The position numbers and the translations under genes were made by a program. This document shows, one piece after another, positions 1 to 11,660 of a stretch of 64,000 nucleotides of DNA; position 1 is the stretch's first letter; each line of letters opens with the position of its first letter. The notes beneath the pieces were generated by a model. That model worked only from the letters and a program-made list of their open reading frames with translations. It was not told the DNA's origin and ran no database searches. Source of the DNA: Linum tenue (taxonomy: Eukaryota; Streptophyta; Magnoliopsida; Malpighiales; Linaceae); contig CAMGYJ010000002.1 in assembly GCA_946122785.1 (NCBI GenBank), positions 10,676,839-10,740,838 on the forward strand, written 5' to 3'.

Positions 1-330
1 CTTCAAGTTCCAACTCACCTCTCCCATCGACGATACTCCATTTGTGTCGAATAAGTAACCAAATATGGTAGCTCGAACTACTTACGTACGGACTTAGCCA
101 AATTCAGGTAGAATTCCAGTTTCACCATAGCAACTTGAGGCATATGGAATGTGGCTTTAATGGTTCGTTCTGGCTCAACCAAAGCTTCAAATATGCTTCA
201 AACATGTAGGCAAACACTTGTTCTTCACTTCCCAACCTTTCTCTTGAATTTCCATCGAGCAGAATGTAAGATACGAACCTGTAAAGTAAGCACCACGAGA
301 CTGATCGAACACTTAACCAAATTGGACCAT
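1..330. repeat. Decayed LTR-like remnant
   Basis: A stretch around 90-170 resembles part of the gypsy LTR at 31030-31130. Both contain 'acttagccaaattc', then a 'cagttt' word, a 'gcaacttgag'-type word and a gene-poor tail in the same order. The match is diverged and no ends are visible. An ORF of about 90 codons on the minus strand here looks like chance and is not called. Confidence 0.3.
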
Positions 331-484
331 TTTTCCTTCCAATATGGGTTGATTCTTTGACAGGCATTCGATTCGTGTTTGAGGGGTAATTAAGGATCAT
401 ATCACAAATGAAATGATGGTTAAGAGATCACATATTACTGTCAAAAAACTAAATAACCCACCAATTAGCTCTCCAAGCAGAACA

Positions 485-1280
485 CGTAACCTTCCATATT
501 TACCCCTCTGAAAATTGCTTCGGCGTAACAATATAGGTGGAGGAGGTTAGGCGGTTGTCGAGTCTGATGGAAAGGTTTGGAGAGACGGTGATGGTTGAGT
601 GTTTAGTGGGTCGAGACACTATGTAGATCTGTTTACATTAGTTGTGTCTTTTACATCCGCGTTCGACAAACCAACATCACTAAACCTTTCCATATTTATG
701 CCTCTTAAAGAATGTGCCTCATATTCACTCAAAACTTCGATGTTAAAAAATATTGTTGTTTTATGGTAGTTATAAAATTTGAATCCATGTTAAGAATTTT
801 GCATCGCTTCTACACATTCAATACTGCAATTAGATATGCAATATTTGCACCAATGACATCAGGGTGCGATTTTAAAATTATTATCCTTTTATAAGATAAA
901 CAAAAATAGAATTAATTATTTAACTCAAATTAAAATAATAAAAATATGAAATAGAAGTGTCAAATACCAAGAAAAATATTTACGAGAGAGTAAGTGAGTT
1001 AGCTAACCATGGTGAAAAATTCCTATGGTTTTTCAAATTTAAACTTCCTGTATGTTTTTAATTTATAAAGATTAATGTTTTCAGTAAAACTGGTTATGTT
1101 GCTTGTCTTTTTTCAAAGAGACCACAATTTAAATCTCATCAATGATGCATTATTTTTCTTGTAAATAAGAAAATAATAAATGATTATGAAGATGAATCTT
1201 CCTTTACTACTTTCATTATGGATGCAAGGATTTTGTAATGGGGAAAACACCTTTTCCATTTCACTATTATATTAGGTGTT
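485..1280. repeat. Tandem duplication, copy 1
   Basis: This block matches 1370-2230 in order along its whole length. Shared landmarks are 'tttacccctc', 'ggcgtaacaata', the 'gagacggtgatggttgag' word, 'ttatggtagttataaaa', 'aatatttacg' and a closing 'ctactttcatt' word. Offset is about 870 bp with scattered substitutions and indels, so the duplication is old. No coding potential is seen. Confidence 0.7.
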
Positions 1281-1369
1281 AGCGAAAGTAAGCGCGTTTA
1301 GTGGGATTGAGCCCGTTTACTTTAGTAGTGCCTTAACCATCTGCGTTCGTCAAACCAACAACACTCAAT

Positions 1370-2230
1370 CTTCTCATATTTACCCCTCCAAAAATTGCTA
1401 TGGCGTAACAATAGAGGTGGAGTAGGTTAGCCGGATGCTGAGTCTGCTGGAAAGTTTGGGAGACGGCGATGGTTGAGCGATTAATGGGTCGGAGCAATAT
1501 TCGGGCCCGTTTACATTAGTAGTGTTTTTTCCATTCGTGTTCGGCAAACCAACATCACTCAACATTTCCATATTTATCCGTCTCTTAAAGACACATGTGC
1601 CACATATGAACTCAAAACTTCTGTGTTAAAAAACAAAATATCGTTGATTTATGGTAGTTATAAAAATTAAGTCTATGTTAATCATTTTACATAACTTCTG
1701 CACAGTCAAGAGTAGTGCAATTCGGTTCAAGGAAGAAAAAACAGAGAGTGCAATTCGATATGCAATATTTAAACCAATGACATTTGGGTTACAAACTTAC
1801 AATTTAAAATTATCTTCCTTTTATAAGATAAATTAAAATTAAAGTAATTATTAAACTCAAATTAGAATAAACAAAATAGGAAATTAGAAGTATCAAATAC
1901 CAAAAAAATATTTACGGGAGAGTTAGTGGATTAGCTAATCGTGGTGGAATAGTCCTATGATTTTACATATTTAATCTATTGTATGTTTTTAATTTAAAAA
2001 GATCAAACAAATTTTTTTAGTGTAATTAGTTATGTTTATTGTCTTTTTTTGAAGAGACCATGGTTTGAATCTCATTATTGATATATTTTTTTTTATGTAA
2101 ATAAAAAAAATTAAAAATAATAAATAACTGTGAAGACGAAACTATCCTTCCTACTTTCATTCTAAATGCAGGAAATATAAAATGGAAGCAAAAAGTTTCC
2201 ACATTTCACTTTTATTTTTATTGTGTAGAT
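1370..2230. repeat. Tandem duplication, copy 2
   Basis: Second copy of the 485-1280 block. Between the copies (1281-1370) lies a further short repeat of the 'gggcccgtttactttagtagtg' type, also found at about 615-640 and 1503-1530, so the region has smaller repeats inside the larger one. Non-coding. Confidence 0.7.
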
Positions 2231-3380
2231 GTAGTAATAAGATTGTGTGGATGAAATGTCTCCCAATCTAGGTCTAGCTGTCTCCTTCAGTCCTCTGATT
2301 GGATGGTTTTGTGGCTGCTTTCCCATCTCTTTCTTGTTGCTGCATGTTTGTCCTGCCATCTCATGCAACAGTCCACATTTCAAGTGGAAGTTTGGTTTGT
2401 GGTTTAACCACAAATTTCATCCAATCGTATAAGATTTGGTTGGTTAATCACAAATTACAATTGCATGTTATGATTAGTGGTTACGAAGTGGTCAATGAAA
2501 TGTTTGAATTTAATGATATGTTGTACGGAAGGTTAAAGGTAGAGTATGTTACTCTTCACTTTTATCAAACATTCATTTTTACTATTTTACATCGAACATA
2601 TCTTTATATTTGTAAAAAATATCAAACATGCCATTCTATTAAAATTTCTATCCAAAGGCCATAACCACGGTCGATTATTGGTTTCGGCAACACAAAAGTC
2701 TAATACATCCCTAACAATTTTACTTAAAATTCTTTTCATTAATTTGTATAGCTTAATATCCCTAATAATTTGACTTTAACGAGACTTAAAGAAATAAAAA
2801 AAAGGAAAATTTTACAATTTTCCTCCCATTTTGCCAAGGTCGGGGTCGTTCAAATCATGGTTCGTGAGCATTGTTTGATATAAGAAAACAGTAAAAGGAC
2901 ATGTTTGATAAAAATTCATAGTAGAAAAGCGTATTATATCGATAACCCTTGTACAAAATATTGAATTATTGATCCCCGTTGAATAAAAGATGATCATGTT
3001 TGAATCATAGTTCATGTTGCAATATTCCAACAACTCTTATATATTCATTCTTCTATATATCTTCTCTTGACAATTCTTGCTGTTATCCTGTGGCCATGCT
3101 CATCTTCACACGTGGACAGGGTAAGGCGAGGCCTAGGTGTCGTCTAAACATAATTAGACGGGGTTAAGCACTGAATATCAAAGAAGATATTAAGTTTATT
3201 TGCAAGTTCAATTTTCTATTTAATATTTTCAATAGTTCAAGAATTTGGTGAGCACTCATCATATGGTTCTATAAATTTGTGAGATAGTTTCTTTTGTTAA
3301 GTATTATAATCCTTTGAATGAAAGTTGAGAATGTTGCAAATTGTTATTTGTGTTAAGTATTGCTGTGGTTGCTTGATACT
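2231..3380. other. AT-rich intergenic DNA, nothing recognised
   Basis: No coding region, RNA gene or bounded repeat can be supported. Several ORFs of 60-120 codons on both strands have low-complexity composition and no recognisable motif. Confidence 0.5.
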
Positions 3381-3429
3381 TTTTTTTTTGACAAAAGATA
3401 ATCATATATTGAAAGAAATAGATCGATAA

Positions 3430-6400
3430 TTACATCCTGGAAACCAGCCAGGCGTGAAAGTCAAAATAACGAAAAGTAGACGGGAACAAAGACAGGGCCT
3501 TTCTAGCTACACTATGAGCTACCCTATTGCTACCCCGACCTACAAATCGTACAATGAAACCCGGATAAATCCTAAGAAACTGCAGAATCTCCTCCAAAAG
3601 AGCCCCAATCCGGCCATCACGCGCATCAGCCTGACAAAGCTTCTCAATGATCACCTTGGCGTCGCCTTCAAACCTCATTGACACAAATCCCTGCGTTATA
3701 CACCAGCGGATGGCTTCACGAAGGGTAAGCACTTCCGCCACCATCGGATCATCCAGCAGGGGGAACTGAACACCAGCCGCCCAAAGGGTCTCCCCTCCCT
3801 CACTGAGGAGCACAAAGCCTCCCGCAGAGTGAGACCCTGATCGGACTGCACCATCCCAACGACACACAGGCCCCCCTGCCCCACCCATTGTACCAGTGTC
3901 TGGCAGAGACAGAGAGGGGTGCCGGGGATCCTTAGGTAAACTCAACCATTCCCCCACCTGCTGATGATACTGCCGCATTAGCGCACGGATGTCAAATTGC
4001 TTCCCTTCAAAGACCACCCAATTCCGGGATCGCCAAATCCTCCAGAGGATCGCAATAACCTCCATGACCTGCGAAGGTTGTTGCAAGATAGCCAACAACT
4101 TTCTTAAGAAAAGCGGGAATGTATGACGCGGCAAGCCCTCACCAAGATGATCCAGTCCAGACTGAGTCCACAAAGCCCTGGCCACCGGACAATCCAGGAA
4201 CAGATGTTCCATCGTTTCCAATTGGGCCCAACACACAGGACACCGGGGTAGGACTTCAATTTTCCTCTCAATTAATGCCTCAGTAGTAGGCAGAATTCTG
4301 TTAAAGAGTTGTCAGGCAAATATCTTAAGCTTCGGAGGGATGTTAGCATCCCACATCCGGATCCAACTAGCCTTGTCCATCCAACTAACTTGCGACCGCC
4401 ACCGCCCATTCAACTGATCTAGACGAATTGCCAAGTGATAGGCCGACTTAACAGAGAAGAGACCATCAGCAGTAGCATGCCAAATCAGTCGATCCTCAAT
4501 ATTCCGCCGTGGAAGAGGTATGGCCAGAATAGCTTGACAAGTCGGAGGATCAAACCACTGCTTAACCTTATCCTCGCACCACCGACCTACCCCAGGGCAA
4601 ATGATTTCAGAGACCTTAGCTTCCCCTCCCTCCGGTAGGATCCGCGGATTATAAACCGGGGGTAGAGGATGTAGTTGAGGAATCCAGTTTGAGTCGAGTA
4701 AGGGGGCCGAATGCCCATTCCCAATCTGCCACCTTGACCCCGCAGCCAACAACTGGCGCCCATGCAAAATTCTTTGCCACCCCCAAGAGGGTCGGGATCG
4801 AGCCGTGGATGAAAGGAAAGATCCCTGCGGGAAATACTTCCCCTTATAAACCTGGGCTAAGAGAGATTGGGGTTCATGAAGGATTCGCCAGCCAATCTTA
4901 GCTAAAAGAGCTTGATTAAAAAGCTCGAAGCGACGAAACCCCATGCCTCCCTCATGCTTACTTCTGCACATGTTCCGCCAGGACACCCACCGGACCCGGG
5001 AACACCCCTCCTCAGCCCCCCACCAGAATCTAGCCACATGCTTGTCCAAGAGGCGACAGAGAGACAAAGGTAGACGAAAGCAGGACATCACATGGAGCGG
5101 CAAAGCTAGAGCAATCGATTTGATGAGAGTTTCTTTAGCTGCCGTCGAAAGGGTCCTCCGCTTCCAACCTTGAAGACGTTCCAGCAACTTCTCCTCCAGG
5201 TACCGGAACGTGGCAGTCTTGGATCTCGCTATCAAAGTGGGGAGACCAAGATATTTGTCATGCACCCCTACAGCACCCACGCCCAGGATAGCCGCCAAAA
5301 ACTCCTGATCCGGCAAGGAGACATTCTTACTAAAACACACCGCCGACTTCTCCAAATTCACTCTTTGGCCACTTAATTCTTCATACTCATTTAGTACTTC
5401 GATTAGATTCTCACACTCTTGAAGGGAACCACGGAGGAACAAGTAAGAATCATCAGCAAAGAACAAGTGAGATATGCGAGGGGCCCGAGGTGCTACCTTG
5501 ACTCCAGCTAGTCTCTTTTCCGTGATAGCTTTGCGGAGTAAAGCAGCAAATCCCTCAGTGCAAAGCACAAAGAGAAGTGGGGACAGAGGATCCCCCTGCC
5601 GAAGCCCTCGGGTAGGCGCAAAGAATCCAGAAGGAGACCCATTCATAAGGACCGAGAAAGAAGCGGACTGTAAACACTCCCGGATCCACCCACGCCAGAC
5701 CGAGTTAAAGCCCATTTTTTCCAAAACCGCTAGCAGAAAGGACCATTCGACTCTATCATAGGACTTTTCCATGTCAACCTTCAGAGCCATGTATCCTTTC
5801 TTACCCCGGGTTTTGATTTTCAAATAATGCATCAACTCGTGTCCAATGAGAATATTATCCACGATCTGCCTTTCTCTGATGAAGGCATTCTGCCCTTCCG
5901 AGACAATAATAGGCAAGATCCCTGCAAGCCTTTCCGCCATAATTTTGGTGATTATTTTGTACACGAACTGGCATAAGCTAATAGGGCGAAGCTGGCGCAT
6001 GGATTCCACGTGCTCTACTTTGGGGATCAGAGTCAACCAAGTGTGGTTGAAACCCCGGAGCATCTTACTCGTAGTAAAAAAAGAGCCAACCGCTTCCACC
6101 ACGGACTCCCCAACAATCTCCCAGTAGGATTTGAAAAACTTCCCCGTGAACCCATCGGAGCCAGGGGCCTGTTTTGAACCCATCGCAAAGACCATTTTGT
6201 GGATCTCCTGCGGACTGACCTCCGCAGTGAGGGTAGCATTCATCTCTGGGGTCACGTTGGAGGCAATGGGGAGCTCTACCACCAGCTCAGCCATATCCCG
6301 AACTTGCGACTCCGAGGTGAAGAGAGATTGGTAAAACCCAGTCGCAACGTCCGCCTTTGCTTTTTCCTCTGTCACCCACTCCCCGTCATCATTAAACAGG

Positions 6401-7521
6401 CCAGAGACAAAATTACGCTTACGGCGAGTTCGCGTGACCGTGTGGAAGTAGGAAGTATTTTGATCACCTCTTTTCAGCCACCGGACACGTGATTTTTGCT
6501 GCCAGTAAACCTCTTCTGCCTCCCATTGTCTGTTTAACTCTGTCTCAAGAGTAGCAACCTCTTGCCAATTGATCGGGTGCACAGCCTTAATTCTGGCAAT
6601 TTCATTTTGCAGAGTGTGAATATTCCGCAGGGAGTTGGTGGTTCCGGCTCTGCTCCAGTCATAGAGCAAGTGACGAAGTTTTTTCAACCTCTCCCATAAC
6701 TGGAACATCGGCGTACCCTGAACTGGCTCCTGCCAAACATACGCAACCATAGCCTTGACCTCAGGATTATCCGCCCACCTGGCATCAAACCGGAACAGAG
6801 GACGGCATGATCGAACATAAGGTTTATCAGACAGAAGCAACGCCCGATGGTCAGATCCCTGATCAGGGAAATGTTTCACTAGAGTGTCTGGGAAAAGGTC
6901 CATCCATCTTTGGGAGCAAATCGCTCTGTCTAATCTTTCTCGAATACATGCCGGCCCCATGCGTTTGTTTGTCCAAGTAAATGCGTCACCCTGGTACCCA
7001 GGGTCGTGCAACCCAAGATCTTGGACCAAATTGCGAAGATCCAAGGCTTGGGAAGCACTCCAAGGATTGCCACCATCCTTTTCATTTTCTGACAGAGTCA
7101 CATTGAGGTCACCAATAATGACAAAGGGGAGCTGAATGCCCACACAAAGCGCACGAATTTGTCTAATTTGGGAAGCACGCAAGGCACCGTTACAACTCAA
7201 ATAAGTACAAAGCACCACATAAGAAGAACCATTTTCATTAATTCGCGAACCAATACAAAAGCTGGAATGATAAAAAACCGAAGCATCAACTCCGGGGGAC
7301 CACGCAACTACAAGACCACCAGAACCATCAATAGCATCAACGAAGAAACACTGAGCCGACTCAAACCCTTAACCCCGCAGACGACGGGAAACTACTCTCC
7401 TGGACGACCTTGTTTCTGAAAAGAAAACAAGATCCGGATTATTCGGCCGAACTAAACTAAAAGCTGTTTGAAATGTGAGGGATGACCCAATTCCTCTCAC
7501 ATTCCAGGACAAAATCCTCAT
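3430..7521 (-). pseudogene. L1 ORF2 (endonuclease, reverse transcriptase, RNase H), two stops
   Basis: ORF2 encodes the enzyme for target-primed reverse transcription. Reading from ATG 7521-7519 the frame gives an apurinic-type endonuclease (start ILSWNVRG; SDH near residue 220), a reverse transcriptase (KVDMEKSYDRVEW, LRQGDPLSP, FADDSYLF), a zinc-knuckle-like zf-RVT region (CPVCW...HLFLDCP), and an RNase H domain near the end (WDGA, LREA, FEGDA, NRVAHSVA). Full length is 1363 codons. Two in-frame stops break it: TAA at 7372-7370 in the endonuclease and TGA at 4314-4312, where a tryptophan (TGG) codon fits best. Everything else is in frame, so inactivation looks recent or mild. The added RNase H is a known feature of plant L1 elements. 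Confidence 0.92.
7518..7521 (-). other. ATGA overlap of ORF1 stop and ORF2 start
   Basis: On the minus strand the ORF1 stop TGA (7520-7518) and the ORF2 start ATG (7521-7519) overlap as ATGA. The same arrangement is preserved in copy 2 at 43682-43679. It suggests that ORF2 is translated by termination-reinitiation after ORF1; that mechanism is inference. Confidence 0.75.
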
Positions 7522-10500
7522 TTATCTGATTGGGGCCATTTATGGCTGGCTTCCTCCACCTCAGCAGTCTTCGTGCTTTCTTCCACAAATTGCCTCTTCG
7601 GGGTGGGACTACCCTCAAACCCCTCCTCAACCTCTACCAGAGGTCGCTTACGAGTCACATCATCGAGATTAGTGCCATATTCATTCAGTTTTAGCACCAT
7701 TTCACCTTCAGCCGGGTCCTCATGGTCTTGTTTCTCATTAATGACCAGATTCGCTTCAAAGGCAGCCACCACCTGCTTCACCTTCCCATTTTGACCATTG
7801 TCAGTGGGTTGGGGCCTGCTTTTAATGACGAACTGGAGCTCATCCTCTTCGGACTGAGAGTCGTCGGACTCCCCCTGGGCTACAACCTCCTCCACTACCA
7901 TTTTCCCCTTCTCAGCCACTTTGGTTTCATTTAATTCAACCGCCTTAACCCCCTTTTCACCCGTGAGTGCCTTGCCTTGGCGACTGGACTGTTTCTTTCC
8001 AGACCGGCCTGGTCCGCCCAACTTCTGCCCGGTCTCCACTTTCTCACCCCGGGCCAACCCAGTCGCCCGCTTCTTACGGTTTGAACGAGGAGCCTCTCGT
8101 GATTTGGGAACCCCCGCCGCCGAGGTTATATCGCCCAGCTTTACCAGCCGACGCCCTCCCTTCTTTCGTTCCGGATTTGCAGCTGGAGAGTGCCGTGCCT
8201 TGATCGGCGGGGCCTCTTCGTCCGAATCATCAATAATCAGACGTCGGCGGCGAACTTCCATAGGGTCCAGTTTGGCTTTGCGTTCTGCCTGCAGTTCCGC
8301 CGCGCCACCAACATCCATTGAGGCGGGAGAGTTTATCTGCATCAAATCCTGAGGGTGCGATTGGACATGGCGGCCCTTCCTTCTCCCCTCCTCCCCTTCA
8401 ATTCGCGCATCACTCATCTTGGGCTGCTGATGTATCTCGCGTGGCAGTCGCACATGGCGGCCCAGCTGGATCTTCGGCGACCGCGACATGTGGAAGCCCC
8501 GAGGGCTCTGTCGACGCAACTTCCCTGCCGCCAGCGGATCGACGTTCGTGCGCAGATGGCCAGGCAGCTGGCGAGATGGCCCCTGAACAGGCAGCACTTG
8601 TCTCTCCCCTTGGCCGGTTCGCCCTCTATCGCCATGGCCCTCCTTCTGCTCTTTGTAAGCTTGGTTGACCCATACCGAATTACCCCCCCTTGCAAAGGAA
8701 GGGTTGTTATCATCAGTGTCATATATCCGATTGCCCAGCTTCCGAGTGGACATGTGGGGCCCGAAATTTTCTTTGCGAGCCGGACGGTCGAAAGTACACG
8801 CCCGGATCACGTGGCCTACCCTACCACAGCGAAAGCAGAAACTGGGTAGGTACTCGTATTTTAGGCTAACCCAGAAGTTGCCTGTATCATCATTAATGGC
8901 CAGAAGCTGGGAGCGCAGAGGCTTCGTGAAATCAATTAAAGCTTTGACTTTCACGAACCAGCGTCCCGTGTCTTGACAAGCAAACAGGTTGGATTCCAGA
9001 ACCTTGCCAATGGTGGAATTCGCCATTTTCCTCCCAAATTGTTGGGTACAACATTCTTCTTTCACATCCCACAATTGAACCCGGAACGGAACAATTGCTA
9101 GGTCTTCGAAAGTTTGTTTGGTGATCATTGGTGTCCAAGGACGGAGATGGATGATTTGATCATTGATGACCCATGGGGTACGTTTGAGCACCCATATCCG
9201 AGCCTCATCGCTAGGGAGCATGAACTCCACCAATCCATGTTTCGCCAGGACCACTCTGAGACGCCCTTGGATTAGCAAGGGTGTAAGCACACCTTCCCTC
9301 AAATCCGTTGTGGAGATTCGATTCGACGTGAAGACCCTACTAAGCAGCGAGTGAGAGGCCCGATACTTAGTCGATTGCACTTCGTCCATAGAAAACTGAA
9401 CCACTTGGTCCGAGTTAACATGCGCCATTGCTTGAACCTGCACCAAAGGAGCACCAGGAATAAGACTTGGCTCAACAACCTCACAATTCCGAGGGCACAA
9501 CACCTCCATGCAATCAACGTTATCGAGAGTTATATTTGGAACCGAGTTCCTCGCCATCAGATTCCATATAACCCCCTGCTTGGGTCGACCTGGGGGGCCA
9601 TCCCTAAATCGTAAAGATCATGGGAACAGAAGAGAAGGCGGGATCGTACCTGCGTGGGATGGGAGCTTGGTTCTGGCCTTTACTGGAGCTGCTCGTAAAC
9701 CTCTCTTCGGATGCACAGACGTGAAAATCTGAGGAAGAGAGCCCACGCCAGGCAGTTTAAATAGCGGCCAGTTTATTAGGCCACCAGGCATATTTCCCAT
9801 CTCCACGCGGTTTCGAGAAAGCAGAGGCCAAATAGGACTCTGCTCCAATGCCACGGATAAAGGAGAATCAAGATTCTCAGTTGCGAATATCCCGTGAATC
9901 CCGGATACGGAGTCAGATGGGTATTCAGGCTCAACCGACAGCCGTATCTCAGGCGGATTCTGAAGCCAGCAGTCATCGACGTCGGAGCGTCGGCCGCTGG
10001 TAATACTAAGGTTTCCGGCGTCGGAGTTCTGAGAACAAACCGGCCGCCCAGGTTCTTCATTTTGAACGGGAACTGTTAAATCACAATTGATTAAAGGAAT
10101 GGGAGAAGAATTTCCAAATAAAGATTCCACATCGACCCCTAAGGTAAAGGTCATGGCTGCAAATTCCTTCACACCACACTCCTCCCTGGCGGCGGGCTTC
10201 ACTCCCGGCCGCCCACAATTACCCGTCTCTGCGGAATTATTAGATCCGCTAGTAACCAAAACAGGGGTAGAGGTAGTCCCGGTTGTCATTACCGGCTTGA
10301 CAACCATATTGGGTTTTGATACTACCAGCTCCTCCCTCTCTATCTCCTCCATTGAGGGGATTTGGAACCGCCACACAATTTTTTTTGAGGTTCGACGCCG
10401 CTTAGCATCTACAACAAAGGATCCAGGCTCTCCAATCACTTCTATCAGGCTCTGTCCAGCCTTACGTTTTTCTCTGCTTTGGTTTACACAGGGGTCAATA

Positions 10501-10733
10501 AGGACCTTTCTTCCATCATCAGGGGACACCTTTTGTCGCCGGCGAACGGAGAGCGGCTCTGCAAACTCCACCTTTCTACCCCTAAGATACTGATCCCCAG
10601 GGCTTTTTTGCTTCCGCTGTAGCGCCCAACATTGATTACGCAGACAGCTGATGAAAACTGAGATCACCACCGTAAGCACTAGATTCCCTACCCAGCGGGC
10701 AGGGCGAAGGAGAGAGGAGAGAGCTCTCCTCAT
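7518..10733 (-). pseudogene. L1 ORF1 (nucleic-acid-binding protein), one stop
   Basis: ORF1 makes the RNA-binding chaperone of the element. One frame runs from ATG 10733 to TGA 7520-7518 (1071 codons) and is interrupted only by TGA at 9620-9618. The C-terminal part (ATG 9557) carries a DUF4283-type domain (QGRLRVVLAKHGLVEFML, WVINDQIIHL) and a CCHC knuckle CFRCGRVGHVIRAC, then a long charged, basic tail. The N-terminal 371 codons form a separate block starting MRRALSSLL with a hydrophobic stretch (LVLTVVISVFISCL). That block is conserved in copy 2, where the same region is fused in frame, so the long form is probably ancestral. Plant L1 ORF1 proteins are usually much shorter. Confidence 0.85.
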
Positions 10734-10748
10734 CCTTTTTTTTTTTTT

Positions 10749-11104
10749 ACGTCAGCACTAAAAAAGTATGACCACATTACCTTGCAAATATATAGGCGAG
10801 AGAGAGAAAGGTGGTAAGTGGTAACGCAGTAAAAGTGGATCCCAATTTATTGGGTTTGGTCGCACCTAAATAGTCACAATACTTAAATTCACGCATTTTT
10901 GCCTTCATTTACGTCATTTGGTGACTATTCATGTAAATGGAATCTGCTGCTTATTCATGTAAGAATTATGATCATTCACGTAGATGGAATCCCAAACTTT
11001 TTTGTTTTTCTTTTCTCCTAGCTATTTGTACTGGCAGGCTATATGTTTTGGATTAAAAACGAGTCGCGCACTGATCACAATCTACACAACGACATCCATT
11101 ATGA
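10749..11104. other. Intergenic DNA, no gene seen
   Basis: AT-rich sequence with repeated 'attcatgtaa' and 'atcattcacg' words but no coding potential and no bounded element. Confidence 0.5.
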
Positions 11105-11372
11105 TATATGTTAAAACATATTTTACAGCAACGTGAATAAGTAATCGTTTGCGTGAATAAACACCAAATTACTACACGAATAACAATTACCGTTTATTTG
11201 TGTGAATAACCACTGCCGTTATGACGTCAACAATCCCGTCTGCAATATTCATGGCCCCTTACTCTGTCATCATTTTTATCCCACCATTTTAACTGATTCG
11301 ATTCCAAAAACACAAGGACGATATAATTCTATACAAAGGACAGACAGTCTACTGTTCAGTGAAAGCATCGTG
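11105..11372. repeat. Duplicated segment A, left part
   Basis: Matches 17765-18030 in order: 'gtgaataa' words, 'tgtgtgaataaccac', 'gtctgcaat', 'actctgtcat', 'ttttaactgattc' and an 'acaaggacga'/'acaacgacga' word. The segment is interrupted at 11373 by the copia element and resumes at 16411. Confidence 0.65.
11368..11372. repeat. TSD of copia element (TCGTG), left
   Basis: The 5-bp word TCGTG directly before the LTR is repeated at 16406-16410 directly after the other LTR, the size expected for a Ty1/copia insertion. Confidence 0.85.
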
Positions 11373-11660
11373 TGTAAAATATGCAAAACGAGAACAACGA
11401 TTTAACGTGGTATCCCCAATCGATGATTCGATTGAGACTAATCCACGGGAGAGTTGAACACTCTCCAGCTGCAGCTTTTATTCCTTAGTGAATTGATGGC
11501 CGAAGCCTATGGTTACACAAACATATATACCCTTTGTTACAATAGGTGACTAGGGTTTCTATCTCCTTGTTGGAGAAGGCTTGCTGGGACGTAGCATGGG
11601 CTGCATGCGGAGTAGCGTCCATGGGCCGACTCGACTGGGCTGGAGACTCTCGATCCAATA
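11373..11660 (-). repeat. Copia 3' LTR
   Basis: 288 bp, almost identical to 16119-16405. On the element strand it starts TATTGG and ends TTTTACA, so the outer dinucleotides are TA...CA rather than the usual TG...CA. The last codons of pol run into this LTR. Confidence 0.93.

Larger units (their letters stand above)
3381..10748 (-). mobile_element. L1-type non-LTR retrotransposon, copy 1
   Basis: This is a near full-length plant L1 (LINE) on the minus strand. Its 3' end is the T run at 3381-3389 (poly-A on the element strand). Its 5' end is near 10736-10748, where a 13-base T run precedes the first ORF, as in copy 2 (39548-47269). ORF1 (7518-10733) and ORF2 (3430-7521) are each in one frame, broken by one and two stops respectively. 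No TSD was found around the ends, unlike copy 2, so the 5' flank may have been rearranged or truncated. Amino-acid similarity to copy 2 is high across both ORFs except in one linker of ORF1. Confidence 0.93.

Noticed and set aside
122..400. 92-codon minus-strand ORF
   Set aside because: No domain, and part of the interval resembles a decayed LTR.
4435..9732. Many plus-strand ORFs of 65-164 codons opposite the first L1
   Set aside because: They are frame shadows of ORF1 and ORF2; none has a recognisable domain.
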